A stretch of DNA of 64,000 nt from Brassica napus (GCF_020379485.1 NC_063450.1:29922137-29986136); one strand, 5' to 3'; shown: positions 34,160-45,516, numbered from the stretch's first letter. Notes: a model not told the origin generated them from the sequence alone. A program made the numbers and translations.

Positions 34160-34480
34160 TCTCGTTTTCTCCTTATCTTGTTCAGTACGAACTTATACTG
34201 AAGTCTAATTCGCATTGACAAAGGCATATGTATATATAAAGATCAAAAGTTAGTGTGGCCGAATGGGATTCATAGTCAGATATCAAACAAACATATGGTG
34301 GACATCTCTCCATGTGTTTGCCGGTATTTTTTGGACGTATACGCAACTCATTCTAATACAAAATTTTCAACATCTGACTATACACCCACTTTAGACACTA
34401 ACAACCACTATAAACACACTATATGCTTAGAAATAAGCAATAATACTTTATTACGAGATATGGTTGAATCGTGTTGCATA
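34160..34480. other. DUF599 promoter region
   Basis: Upstream sequence of the minus-strand DUF599 gene, with a TATATATA box near 34229-34237. A 76-codon plus-strand frame here lacks any recognisable feature. Confidence 0.4.
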
Positions 34481-34488
34481 TAAGCCGA

Positions 34489-35205
34489 TAGGGGTGGGCA
34501 ATTTACCCGATAACCGAAGTGGCACCCGAACCCGATCCGAAAAACCCGAACCGAAATCCGAACCGAAGTAGCAGAATATCCGAACGGATATTGAATTAGG
34601 AGAGATTGGATATCCGAACCCGAACGGATAATATCCGAACCCGAATGGATATCCGAAAATATCCGAACATATGTATAATTAACCTTATATTTCTAGTTTA
34701 CATCTCTCATTTTATATAAAATATTTATATTGATACTACACATATTTTAAGCTGATATGCTATACATACAATTACGAAGAAAATTATTTGCTACTCACTT
34801 AAAATGCATGTCAAATTTTTTATTTCAAAAATTAACAAAAAGTTACATCCAAAATTTAAAAACAATAACCAAATTAATGTCTTTTTAGTTTCAAAATGTT
34901 ATATTCAAATCTATTAACCATTCAATCTATTAAAAATAAAAAAATTAGTTAAGTGAAAGTTATATTTTTAAATACAAGAATTTGAGAAATGAAAATTTAA
35001 TTTTGTTTTTTGCAAAATCTAAATATCCGAACCCGATCCGAAATAACCGAACCCAATCCGAAATAACCGAACCCGAACTAAAAATATCTGAGCCTGATCC
35101 GAAGTACAGAAATATCCGAACGGGTTCTACACCTCTATAACGAAATACCCGAAAATCCAAAATACCCGACCCGAACCCAAACGGATACCCGATCACCCAT
35201 CCCTA
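34489..35205. mobile_element. hAT-like non-autonomous element, 717 bp
   Basis: The ends TAGGGGTGGGCAAT and (complemented) TAGGGATGGGTGAT form the inverted repeats. A perfect 8-bp duplication TAAGCCGA flanks it (34481-34488 and 35206-35213). Dense CCGAACCCGA/ATATCCGAA words fill about 180 bp at each end, the style of subterminal repeats. No transposase frame. It lies ~330 bp upstream of the DUF599 start codon. Confidence 0.88.
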
Positions 35206-35213
35206 TAAGCCGA

Positions 35214-36143
35214 ATTCAAAATATTGTAACACTGCCGGACAATTGAAATATCATAAATCAAATATGTTTTTTTTAACACAGGTCAAATGTCAAACATCAT
35301 CATATAATTTTTAATCTATTACATAAGACGATTAATCAACTATTTGCAATATATGCAATATCGATGAACAATTTCGAACAATGCTTCCATGCACGATGTT
35401 TTGCATGTATTACATCTTTTGTGGACAGATTATTTCCACACCACATAACCGAACAACGAACGACTCTGCAAGTATTACTTTGGATTGTCCTATAAGCTTT
35501 GCATTCAAAATCTGCAAAAAAATGTATTATTTGGAAATTGAAACTCAAACCCGGTATAAAAACTTTTAAACCTTGATCATTAGGCCACATTGCTTTCATA
35601 AATCAAATATGCTACGACAATCAAATGCAATGCAACACAAAGCTATTTTTTCTAGATTCTCAAATTTTCTGTTTAGGCACATAACAAATCGTTAGGTTAT
35701 TATTATCAAATGACAGAAGTGACATATAAATCTCCAAGATCCACTAAAATGGTCGGCTGTATACGTGGTGGATTAGAGGTGGACAACACTTTTCTCATAA
35801 TAAAAATTATCTTATATAATGGAATCTGCTATAACGAGAGTAGAAATATCAAACACTGATTTTAAGATGATTTTATTGGATTGATGAATGTACATAGATT
35901 TCAAATCCAACAACAATACTCGTGTATAATCTAACCAATGATTTTAATATTTTTTGCAATTATATATTATTGAATACAAATTTGATATTGTTTAGCATAC
36001 AATTTTGAAAAGCTAATTAAATCTTAGAAAATATATGAAAATCTTGTTTATTTAGAAAGCCATATTAAAATCTGAAAGAATATGAGTTCATCTAGATGCT
36101 TTAGTTTAAAATCTTGTAAGTCCTCCTTACGGATTTAACAGCT
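35214..36143. other. AT-rich spacer
   Basis: No gene or clear repeat was seen. Short overlapping frames on both strands at 35336-35600 have no recognisable domain. Confidence 0.45.
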
Positions 36144-36204
36144 TAACAAGTTTTCTTTTTTCTTTTTGAACACAAACAACATATATTAAAGATTCACAGC
36201 CCAA

Positions 36205-39200
36205 CTAAGAATAGTTGGTGGTAGCCAAGTACAGAGCTGATTTAGCAAGTGAATCAGCCAAAGAGTTCAAGTTTCTGGAAACATAAGAAAAAACAATACA
36301 ATCAAAGGAGAGGGATAGATGCTCGATGTCCCGTGAGATTTCGTAGAGATCCTTCGGGTGATTCTTCGAGTTGATGACAGCAACAAGTGCTTGACAATCT
36401 GACTTGATGCAGATTCCTGTAAAGCCGGCTTCGAGGGCGTTGAGCAGAGCCGATCTAATAGCTAACGCTTCAGCTACTAGTGCAGACGAGGTATTATCAA
36501 ATGTAGCAGTACCCTGGTGGAGCTGCTCGTCATGTTGGGTGATGAAGATCCACCCACATCCCGCTCTAGAGGATGTAGCATGCCACGTTGCATCAGTAAA
36601 ACATAACAGGCTTGTGGTTTGTAAGGGTGGGTTCGAGCTAAGCGACATCGATGAGCGAGGCTGTGTGGTAGATATCTGAGCAAGATGCCATTCTTTTGCA
36701 TTACTTACAGCCTTGGTAAGAATCTCCAATGGCGTTCAGGCCCTGTTTTCGAAGATCAAATAGTTCCTTGCTGTCCAAATTCTCCATACAACCCATGGGA
36801 AGATATTCCCTGTCAGACCCCACGGTGGTAGCAGTGTCAACGATGAAGACCCTAGGAAGGCTTCACTAAATGAGGCACAATCCGCTGGGCTGAAACTAGA
36901 TGACCAAATCTGTAAGCTCTATATCTGTCTAGTAAAATGGCAATGTAGGAAGATATGTTCAGCGGTTTCGAGTTCTCCACAATGCCGACAAGTTACGTTG
37001 GACACAAGTCCTCGCTTTGCTAGGTTCTCTCCTAGAGCCAGAGCTCCCTGGGCTATTTTCCATAGGAAGAGGTGAAGTTTTGGTGAAGTCTTGCATCTCC
37101 ATGTCGCCTTGTAGTAGTTCTGATTAGCTGTGGAATCGATTATCTCCATTGCTGTTGCCACATAATATCCAGACTTAGCTGAATAAACACCTGAACTGGA
37201 TGTTAACCACACATAGGAGTCCTCCGCTCCTGTGATACTTGGCTTTATGCGCAGAATTTCCGGTACATGCTGGGGTAGGATACTCTGTATCATAGGTATG
37301 TTCCATTCCCTCGTTCCTCTACAAAGGAGGTCTGCGACGAAGAGGTCTTGGTGTATCTCCTGCATTGGGCCGACTGGTCTCGACGGAAGTTCCATACTCA
37401 ACCATGGATCTTTCCACACTCTTGTGATTTCTCCATCTCCAATGGCTTTGCTCAGGTTTGTTATCAGTAGGTATCTTCCCACCAAAATGCTTCTCCAGCC
37501 ATGGGAAGCGGCTTTCGGTGCATCAACTTGGAGGAAAGGCTTTTTACTGCAATATTTTCCACGTAACACTCTTGATAATAAGCATTCTGGTTTCGATACT
37601 ATCCTCCAGACCTGCTTCGCAAGGAGAGTCGTATTAAAAGCTTGAATGTCTCTTACTCCTAAATCTCCCAAAGCTTTAGGTGCCGTGATTTTGTCCCAAG
37701 CTACCCAACACATTTTCTTTTTATCCGGAGAAGCATCCCACCAAAATCTCGTAAGGGCTGACTGAATCCGACTACACAAGCTCACCGGTAGTTGGAAGCA
37801 TGACATCGCAAAGGATGGTTTAGCAGTCAGCACCGCTTTCAACATAGCTAGCTTGCCGGCACTAGAGAGTTGGCTTGATGCCCAGCCAGCAGCCTTCAGT
37901 TTGATCTGGTCCACAATGCTTGTGAAGAGATCTTTTTTTCGTCGACCGAAATGTTCTGGGAGTCCTAGATATTTACTTACTCCTCCTTCCTGTGCAATCC
38001 CGAGGTGTGATTTAACACGTTCCCGTATTACCTGCAGGATCTTTGGTGAGAAGGAAATCGAAGATTTGGAGGTGTTGATAAGCTGGTTAGAGGATGTCTT
38101 GTACTGGTGTAGTATCTCCATCAGTGAGGAACAGCTCCTGTCTTCTGTGTCCAAGAAAAACATGGTATCGTCGGCAAACAATAGATGGTTTATCCGCGGA
38201 GCCGGTGTTGCCACTCTCAGTCCTGACAAATGGCCATTGCGTTGAGATCGTCTACACAGTCCGGATAACACTTCTCCACATAATATGAAGATGTAAGGCG
38301 ATAAAGGATCTCCTTGTCGTATTCCTCGCGAGGAGAGTACTCTTCCATGTGATGTATCGTTAACGAGGAAAGAATATGAGACTGAGCTCACACACTGCAT
38401 AATCAGGTTGACAAAGGAGCTCGCGAAACCGAATCGTTCCAGGACAACTTCAATAAAATGTCATTCCAACCTATCATAAGCTTTGCTCATGTCCGTCTTA
38501 ACAACCATAGAACAATGGATTTCTGCTTCGGACATCTTGAGTGTATGGAGGATCTCATGAGTAATGAGGATGTTGTCGGAAATAGCTCTCCCGGGTACAA
38601 AGGCAGATTGGGTTTTCGAGATGATGTCTTGGAGTATAGGCTTGAGTCAGAGTGAGAGGATCTTCGTGATAACCTTGTAGAGTACATTACACAAGGCAAT
38701 CAGCTGATATTTCGAAACCAGTTTAGCTCCTGTCACTTTTGGTATATGCCGAACATGTGTAGTGTTTGATGCAGGCGGCATATAACTAGTTCTGAATGAA
38801 TTCTGGATTTCCAAGATCAGAGCCGGTCCGACGGTGCTCCAGTTGGAGTGGAAAAAGCTTGCCGAGAAGCCATCCGGGCCTGGTGCTTTATTCGGATGGA
38901 TGAGGAACAAGGCATTTTTAATTTCAGCTGCATCGGGTATCAAGACGATCTTTTCGTTGAGTGAGGTAGTGATCATGGGTTCAATGGCAGATGCGACAAT
39001 GTCTCTTGTGGCTGTAGTAGTCTCGCTTGTTATGTCTGATGAGTAGATGTTCGAGAAATAGAGGGCAATTTGATGCGCAATCTGATCCTCTTTGTAGTAT
39101 GCTGTACCATCTTGTCCTTCTATTACTGTCAAGCGGATGTGAGCTCGTCGCCCTTTAGCTATCGCATGGAAGTAGACAGAGTTTTTGTCTCCTAAGGATA

Positions 39201-39690
39201 GCCACAAAATCCTGCTTCGTTGTCGCCAGAAGTCCTCTTTAACCTTGTACGCGATCCTTAGCTTGGAGTTGAGAGCTGTAATAAGGCTTTCATCACCTTG
39301 TGGACCAGTCATTGCCACTTCTAGACATTGTTTTAGCTTACTGATCTCCTCCATACTGTTAACATGTTGTTCTCGAGTCCAAGCTGAGATGGCTCTTCTA
39401 CACATAGCGAGGCGGGTTTTCACGGGAGCTTCAGTATTACCGTTCCAGACCTCGGAAATAAGTTTATTCACGTCAGCATTGTCCCAAAGTCGACGGTCAT
39501 AGCGAAAGAGGCACCTTTTATGGCGTTTTGCTGAGTCGAAGACTGTGATCAGCGGTCTATGGTCCGAGCTTTCGAAGTTAAGGTATTGACATCTCCCTGT
39601 TGGGAATCTATCAGACCAAGCCGGATTAACCACTGTTCTGTCTAGCCTGCAGTAGACCATGTGACTTTGTCGTTTGCCTCTCCAAGATAA
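36205..39690 (-). pseudogene. LINE ORF2: reverse transcriptase and RNase H
   Basis: The frame reads from FESSDHRPLITVFD (endonuclease end) through NKAPGPDGFSASFF, VPGRAISDNI, KTDMSKAYDRLE and GIRQGDPLSPYIF to LLFADDTMFF (the FADD catalytic site of reverse transcriptase). It then covers a zf-RVT block (CRHCGELETAEHIFLHC). RNase H follows with FTDATWHATSSRAGCGWIF, EALAIRSAL and KSDCQALV. All parts share one frame, broken by TGA codons near 38648 and 38459 and by a stop at 36919. Many plus-strand frames across this region are antisense shadows. Confidence 0.9.
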
Positions 39691-39722
39691 ACTGTTTCGG
39701 AGTGCTTGAGGTCAAATAAATC

Positions 39723-40217
39723 TCATCGAGCAAGCATATCCTGGAAGGCTCCAAAAGTTCCTTCTGCTCTTTCCGGACCTCCTGATTTTTCACTGTTATC
39801 CACGATTTCATTGAAATCACCAGTTAATAACCATGCCTCATTTCTATGCAGTGAAAGATCGATAAGAGAATCCCAAATAACACTTCTATTAGGCACTTCC
39901 GGTTCCCCATATACAAAGGTTGCAAAAACAGTAGTTCCCTTATGGGTAATCATGGTATCAATTACATTCTTAGAGGAAGATAGAACATGCAGATCTATAT
40001 CTTGTTTCCAAAAAAGGGTGAGTTTTCCACTGCTAGGCCTCTCCGGGGGAACTAGGAAATGATGATCCGCGTCCATAAAATCAAGTTCTTTAAGCACGTA
40101 GGAATCTGGATTCTTAGTCTCCATGAGGAAGATTATATCTAGGGAAGCTTGTCGTCGGAGCTCCCTAATATGTTGGACTGTCATGGGGATCCCCAACCCA
40201 CGACAGTTCCAACTCAA
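39723..40217 (-). pseudogene. LINE ORF2: endonuclease (EEP) domain
   Basis: Begins MSWNCRGLGIPMTVQHIREL, the usual plant LINE ORF2 start. It has the metal-binding FLMETK and the catalytic LLTGDFNEI stretch. A TGA at about 39723 and a frameshift near 39690 separate it from the reverse transcriptase frame. Confidence 0.9.
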
Positions 40218-40222
40218 TATTG

Positions 40223-41046
40223 CTAAGGAAGAATGGGAGTTTGCCGAGGAAAATCCGTATTCTTCCTCGAGCTTGCTGGGATTAGCACTATCGGCGGTGT
40301 TGTAGCCGACGCAGATGATGCAGCTTGTTGAGTAGTTTGTATTGTGCCAGCACGTGATGATGTCCCTGGAGAAGCTTGGAGTCGAACTATGTTTCTCTTT
40401 TTTGATCCCATACCGGAGTACGTTTTCGGGCTAGCTCTGACAGTGGTTCTTATCCCTTTAGGCTTTGGAGGGCGTCCATGCTTTCTTGTTGGTATAGTTG
40501 AGGTTTCAGCTGGTAAATCCTCCTGGTTTCTATGGATGGGAAGCTCTGATAGTTGTAATGTCTCTGTTCTCGCCAGTGCAGCTGAGGCTGAAACTTGTAA
40601 GATGCGCGTGGCTGCTTCTTCTACATCTCCATTCATCTCGCTCTGAAGTACACGTTGCTTTCTTGCTGCACTCTCCATAGGATCAGGGCAGCTTATATAT
40701 TGAAGAGTAGCTTCTCTAATCTTTTCCATCACCCCTCTCTGGAGGGTAATTCAATAGCTGGTGGGAAGTCCCCAGATTCTAAGTTACGTCCAACTGAACG
40801 TCTACAAGGTTGGAAATGAGAACTAGAAGGTGTTACTTCCTAGGCTAGTACCGGTGATTTGGCTCTCCATTGTAAGACTGGGGAGTTACGCTTACGTTCT
40901 TCGATGTTCCCCTCCCCTTGTCTGTCATCATGGTTGGTGAGTCTACGCCTCGTATAAGGTGGTGATGAGTATTCGTTGTTTCTATGCTCCATCTGAGTTC
41001 GGGCATTTCGATAATTGTTCTGCTGGAGAAAACTTGCGTAATCTCC
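40223..41046 (-). pseudogene. LINE ORF1 C-terminal fragment
   Basis: The frame 40732-40223 (MMEKIREATLQYISCPDPME start) and the shifted piece 41046-40840 are Ser/Thr/Arg-rich and carry an AT-hook-like HGRPPKPKG. In plant L1-like elements such a linker follows the ORF1 zinc knuckle. No zinc knuckle is left. Confidence 0.6.
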
Positions 41047-41319
41047 TAACAAGTTTTTTTAAAAACAATAAATGGGGTATTTGCAATTGGGCTTATTGGT
41101 GTAATAGTCAATTTTTGAGACAAAATTAAGAATATAGCATTTGATTTGACATAATTAGATTCCATAGCATTTGTTCTCTTTTCTTCCGGTTGTATCCTCC
41201 GTCTTTGTAAGTAACCGGTAAATAAATAATGTTGAGATGTCTGAAGAATGATAATAATTATAAACGAACGTCGGCTGCGATAAAAAGTAATTAGAATGTA
41301 ACATGCTAATGGTAATAAA

Positions 41320-42065
41320 CAAAATAGTATAGTATTTGTTCAAATTTTGAAATGTCTATGATTGAAGGGAAATATGTAATGTTTACCTTAGTATCAACAC
41401 AAACCTTCCATAACTAAACCAAAAATCCTAGTCACCAAACTCTAAAAGGAAATATACCCTAATCCAAATATCAAAACATGCAAATAGTATATAGTATAAA
41501 ATATTATTAAAATAGAATAGTAACAAACGAAATAGTATAGTACATATTGTTCTGATTTTGAAACGTTCTTACACCAACGTTAATCCAAATCTTCGAAAAC
41601 TAAACCCTAAAAGAAACTATAAACCCTAGTCCAAATATCAAAATATGCACATAATACATAATAAACAAAATAGTATAGTATTTGTTCAAATTTTGAAATG
41701 TCTATGATTGAAGAGAAAGAGGCAATGCTTACCTTAACATCAACACAAACCAAAAACACTAGTCACTAAACCCTAAAAAGAAATATATACCCAAACCCAA
41801 ATATCAAAATATGCAAATGGTATATAATATGAAGTTTTATTAAAATAAAATAATAACAAACGAAATAGTATAGTACATACTGTTCCAATTTTGAAATGTT
41901 TTTACCCCAACGTCAACCCAAATCTTCCAAAACTAAATTCAAAGCACTAATCACTAAACCCTAAAAAAAACTATAAACTCTAATCCAAATATCAAAATAT
42001 GCAAATAGTATATAATATGAAGTATTATTAAAATAGAATAGTAACAAACGAAATAGTATAGTATG
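41320..42065. repeat. Alternating tandem repeat, ~340-bp higher-order unit
   Basis: The word AAATAGTATAGTA recurs at 41322, 41530, 41668, 41863 and 42051. Each is followed by a TTTGAAAYGT stretch, ACTAAACCCTAAAA and CCAAATATCAAAAYATGCA. Neighbouring units differ while every second unit is closely alike (41322 with 41668; 41530 with 41863), giving a two-unit period of about 333-346 bp. No coding frame. Confidence 0.75.
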
Positions 42066-42768
42066 CTGCATAAGCATCACTGTTCATCTTCTTCAATTTT
42101 TACTCTCATCTTCACTATTATGTGGTTGAATCATTATATAGTTAATCAATAAGCATATCCACATGATTCATTTCAACCTTTACCTCTACCGGTTTGATAG
42201 CTATCATCTAAGCTGGCAACAAACAATTATAGAGATGGTTGGTAAAGAGAGATAGTTAGTGAAGAAGTGTGGTTGAAACAGATGAAACGATAGTCGTAAT
42301 GGAAGAATTAATGACGGTGACTGGTGATAGAAAAAAGTTTATTTGTTTTTGTCAACCGGTTAACGAAGGGATAATATAATATATATTTTATAAATATTTA
42401 TTTATTTTTTTGTTAGATTCTTAATTACATGTTATTTTGTAGCTATCTGGTCTAATTTCCCTTTGCAATTCTTAATTGGTCATATTTGTTTGTTGTATGT
42501 ATTTGAGATATGGATATAATGTAAGAATGTTTTATTACTATTTCTTCTGCACTGCTCAAATTTAAATGAAATTAATTTTTTTCCAGTTACATTTTTGTTA
42601 TTTATTCCATTTTTACTGTTCTCTTTCCGCATCGTTTAGTCTTATTTTGTTGAATACTGCTTTTATATTTTTCATTAGATCAATTTGCTCAGAAATTTAT
42701 GGTGAAACTGTAGAATATATATTGCACCATGGACAATTTACATGACAGAAAGAAGAAATCTAAACAAA
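42066..42768. other. Spacer, nothing recognised
   Basis: AT-rich, with no gene seen. It follows the tandem repeat and precedes the short minus-strand frame at 42769. Confidence 0.45.
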
Positions 42769-43065
42769 TTAGGTGTTCTGGGAGATAGGATGGATGCTGG
42801 GAGAATTTTCGCCACGGCGACAATTTTGACAACGTCGACAAATTAATATAACAACAACGATAAAGAAAATAAAAAGCATCATCACAGGAACCATCCATAG
42901 CTTGAACCATGGAGGATCTTTTGGGAAGATCAATGCAGCTTCTTCATCTTTAACTTCGTACCGTGTAAAAGATTTGATGTGTCTTATCTCGTTGTTCAGG
43001 AACAACCACCATATATTTCTTCCCATCTCCCGAGCTTCCTTCTGGAGATGAAAAAATGACAACAC
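42769..43065 (-). CDS. Hypothetical single-pass membrane protein, uncertain
   Basis: A 98-codon frame with an internal Met giving MGRNIWWLFLNNEIRHIKSF. It has one strong hydrophobic span (WMVPVMMLFIFFIVVVILI), then a Cys/Arg patch (CRRCQNCRRGE) that looks like a membrane-exit motif. I do not recognise the family. It may be the last exon of a larger, perhaps broken gene; a second short frame (43674-43489, ending LLSLPYDNDELV) lies upstream on the same strand, but no convincing splice join was found. Confidence 0.3.
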   Translation of the reverse strand: MLSFFHLQKEAREMGRNIWWLFLNNEIRHIKSFTRYEVKDEEAALIFPKDPPWFKLWMVPVMMLFIFFIVVVILICRRCQNCRRGENSPSIHPISQNT

Positions 43066-44022
43066 ATCAACCGTTGCTCAGAGAATATCTTGATGATATC
43101 ATGTGTTTTGTTTAAAGGTCTATTTCAGTTGCACAAAAAAAAAAAAAAAAAAGTTTAAAGGTCTATTTTTAGTGTTTTCCTATATTTTTATATAGAAGTT
43201 TGGACATTTGCTATTTCTGGTCTCTCTTGAAACTTGAGCATGATAGGGCGACTCATAAAAACAAAACAAGACACCCAAGCAATATGCTCTTGTAATAGAA
43301 AATGTATTATCATCTTTCTCAATTTTGTTAGTCAGAAATTTATATAAAAACGGTTTGTTGTTTTGCTTTAGTCAGAAAGATTATGAAAGGGAAGACGCGT
43401 ACGGAATCTCCGGTTTTAGACTTATGACATGAGACGTGGAAAATTTCGAATCGTAATTAATACGGAGTATGATGAACCGATAATACTACTAAACTAGTTC
43501 ATCGTTGTCATAAGGGAGAGAAAGAAGGTTCAGTTTATTTGCTAGGAAAAGGTTAAAATGCCACAACTCCTCTGGTGAATGTTTTGCATTTCCAACATTG
43601 TAGATGTGCGCATCATCAACAAACTGAAAACTTGAATGACAATGCATAATTCCCATATTGGACAGAGCATCCAACCCATAAAAAAAACAGACTCGACAAC
43701 AGTTTATAATTTATCAAAGTCAGAACGGCTTAAGACCACCATCTAGTGTATTGTTGAGAAACGGGACAATTGGTTATATTTATTAATCTTAGGACCACTT
43801 TTTGACTTTAAATTTTTTTCTGTTCCATTTATCCTTTTGAATTTAATTCGAAAGACAGCAAAAAGTCTTTTCTCGTTTGGTAATGTGACAGTGATGTTGG
43901 TATAAGATCTTACCGCTTGTTATTGCATAGCACAACATAGTCTAGTCTAATTTGGTACAAACTGTGCTATCAGCGGATTCTAAACACCAAATAAGCAACA
44001 TTTTAGGTTTGACAACTCTGCA
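43066..44022. other. Spacer with one short unassigned frame
   Basis: Contains a poly-A run (43135-43152) and the 61-codon minus-strand frame 43489-43674 (SFQFVDDAHIYNVGNAKHSP), which reads like real protein but was not identified. Nothing else was seen. Confidence 0.35.
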
Positions 44023-44945
44023 GGAGTCTAAAACAGAGACGCTGGAAGATGAGCTGAAGGAAGCCCCATGAGCAAGGTTCATGCTCCAGCTCATCGTCTT
44101 GCTAGGTATTTATCATCATGCTTTCAAAGGAAATGACTCAGATCATTCGAAGCGAGTATGTGCAGCAAGAGCCGCGGTTTCTAGACTGATATTAGTTTCT
44201 AACGCATGTGACATTAAAAATATCAATTTGGTTTTATGCAAACTGACATTGCAGAGTATGACGCCTTATATGCAACCTTCAGGAAAAAGAAAGTTAGGTC
44301 ATAAGAACCAGGGAATCTATGCGATAGAGCTATGGATTAAAAGCTGCTTGTGAAAGACTTTTCCCACTAAATTTGTTTCTGCTGTCAGGTTATGAAACAG
44401 TAACCAGTAGACTTGATGAAGCAACGTTCAATGCGATACTATGTCAGTCAGCATGGTGAAATGCCGACAGATCCCATAAATGTTCTTCCAAGTCCAGCAG
44501 GAAAGCAAGTTTTGGTGCAGGTGCACAGTTAATAACCGCAGTAAATGAAGCTAATATGAAGAATCTTCACAGCAACCGCACACCAAAAGAAAAAAAAATT
44601 ACTTTTGGTATATAATTTGTATTTGCCTTGGCAGATTGGAACTTGGTCTAGATGGGTTGAGGATCAATTCGAGCAAAAGGAGGAAAAATCTGATAGCAAT
44701 AATAATGAGAAGTCAGATTGTGAAAATTTCAGATTGTTTCATCTACTTAAACAAGTTATCTATTGATGCTTCCCTTCAAAATGCTTGCACAAAAAGAGAG
44801 GGTACTGATTACACTGCTCAGAACTCACTTCTTATTTCAAAACATTTTGGACTTATCAGTACTTCTCGTTCCTGTCTGAAGAATTATCAGTACTTTGGTA
44901 AAGATAGCCAGAACAAGAGACTAGAGATGATTGAAACATAACGTT
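44023..44945 (+). pseudogene. Decayed gar2-related (NT-C2/DIL-like) gene
   Basis: In changing frames this reads KTETLEDELKEAP, SKVHAPAHRLARYLSSCFQ, DHSKRVCAARAAVSRLILVS, SRLDEATFNAILCQS, MPTDPINVLPSPAGKQ, SFGAGAQLITAV and TWSRWVEDQFEQKEEKSD. The series follows the C-terminal half of the plant 'nucleolar protein gar2-related' family (At2g42320 type), as I remember it. Intron-like gaps (for example TGCTGTCAG before GYETVTSRLDE) show it was not processed. Frameshifts and stops are frequent. By position it could be the relic of At5g43230, but this is from memory and tentative. Confidence 0.65.
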
Positions 44946-45054
44946 TACTACTTAACAGAACAAAAATCATAAACATGGAGAATCCTCCCGATCCAGATTC
45001 TCACTACAAATCTTAAAATCGTTAATGATTTTGAGCAAAGAAGAAGTTTGGGTA

Positions 45055-45444
45055 TTAAGGGGAATCAACTTTCGCCTTGCCTTTACTGAAGAAAGCGTCG
45101 ATGCGACGGGTCCCAACAGGCGGCGGATTCCTCTCCGACACCGTTTTAGTGACTCGGACGGGCTGAGCGGAAGGGAGAGGGAGCGAGTCGAGGAGAAAAT
45201 CGCTCGTGGGCTGGTGTCTCTTCACGGCGATTCTCAGGTGATCGAGGTTAACCGTTTTTCGCTTCTTCTCCGCCGCAACTACGGAAGATTTCTCGGCGAG
45301 GAAGCGGAGGAAGAGCTCGGTGGAGTAAGTGACGAGGTGAAGAGCTTCCGAGTTGATTTTGTTGATGTCCTTGTCGACTTTCATTATCTTCTTCACTCTT
45401 GTGATTGGAAACTCCGGTCGTGTCGTCTCTTCTTCTTCCGCCAT
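45055..45444 (-). CDS. NF-YC13: NF-YC13, Dpb3-like histone-fold protein
   Basis: Single-exon, 129 aa. Residues ~11-85 are a histone fold of the NF-YC/Dpb3 type (FPITRVKKIMKVDKDINKIN, then ELFLRFLAEKSS, and a KKRKTVNLDHLRIAVK helix). Proteins of this short type pair with an NF-YB/Dpb4-like partner and are linked either to NF-Y or to DNA polymerase epsilon and chromatin remodelling. The short length, and the lack of the usual NF-YC flanks, favour the Dpb3-like group. The C-terminus ends in TRRIDAFF (112-119) plus basic residues, which resembles a PCNA-binding box with Thr in place of Gln. The location agrees with At5g43250. A plus-strand frame across it (45025-45483) is antisense. Confidence 0.88.
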   Translation of the reverse strand: MAEEEETTRPEFPITRVKKIMKVDKDINKINSEALHLVTYSTELFLRFLAEKSSVVAAEKKRKTVNLDHLRIAVKRHQPTSDFLLDSLPLPSAQPVRVTKTVSERNPPPVGTRRIDAFFSKGKAKVDSP

Positions 45445-45516
45445 GGAATTGATTTTTTTTTTTATTTTAAGAGAATTGACTAAAATTGTTTAGGGTTTTG
45501 TAGCTATCTCTAAAAT

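Larger units (their letters stand above)
36155..41046 (-). mobile_element. 5'-truncated LINE (L1-like) insertion
   Basis: Minus-strand order is a basic linker from ORF1 (41052-40223, including GRPPKPKG), endonuclease (40217-39723), reverse transcriptase (39690-36919) and RNase H (36729-36205). An 11-bp duplication TAACAAGTTTT flanks it (36144-36154 and 41047-41057), with a degenerate T-tract at the left side, the position of the poly-A tail. The ORF1 zinc knuckle is missing, so the copy is 5'-truncated, the normal outcome of target-primed reverse transcription. Confidence 0.88.

Noticed and set aside
37232..39502. Several plus-strand open frames of 100-137 codons
   Set aside because: They are antisense to the LINE reverse transcriptase and endonuclease and show no domain of their own.
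45025..45483. 152-codon plus-strand frame
   Set aside because: Antisense shadow of NF-YC13, whose minus-strand product has a clear histone fold.
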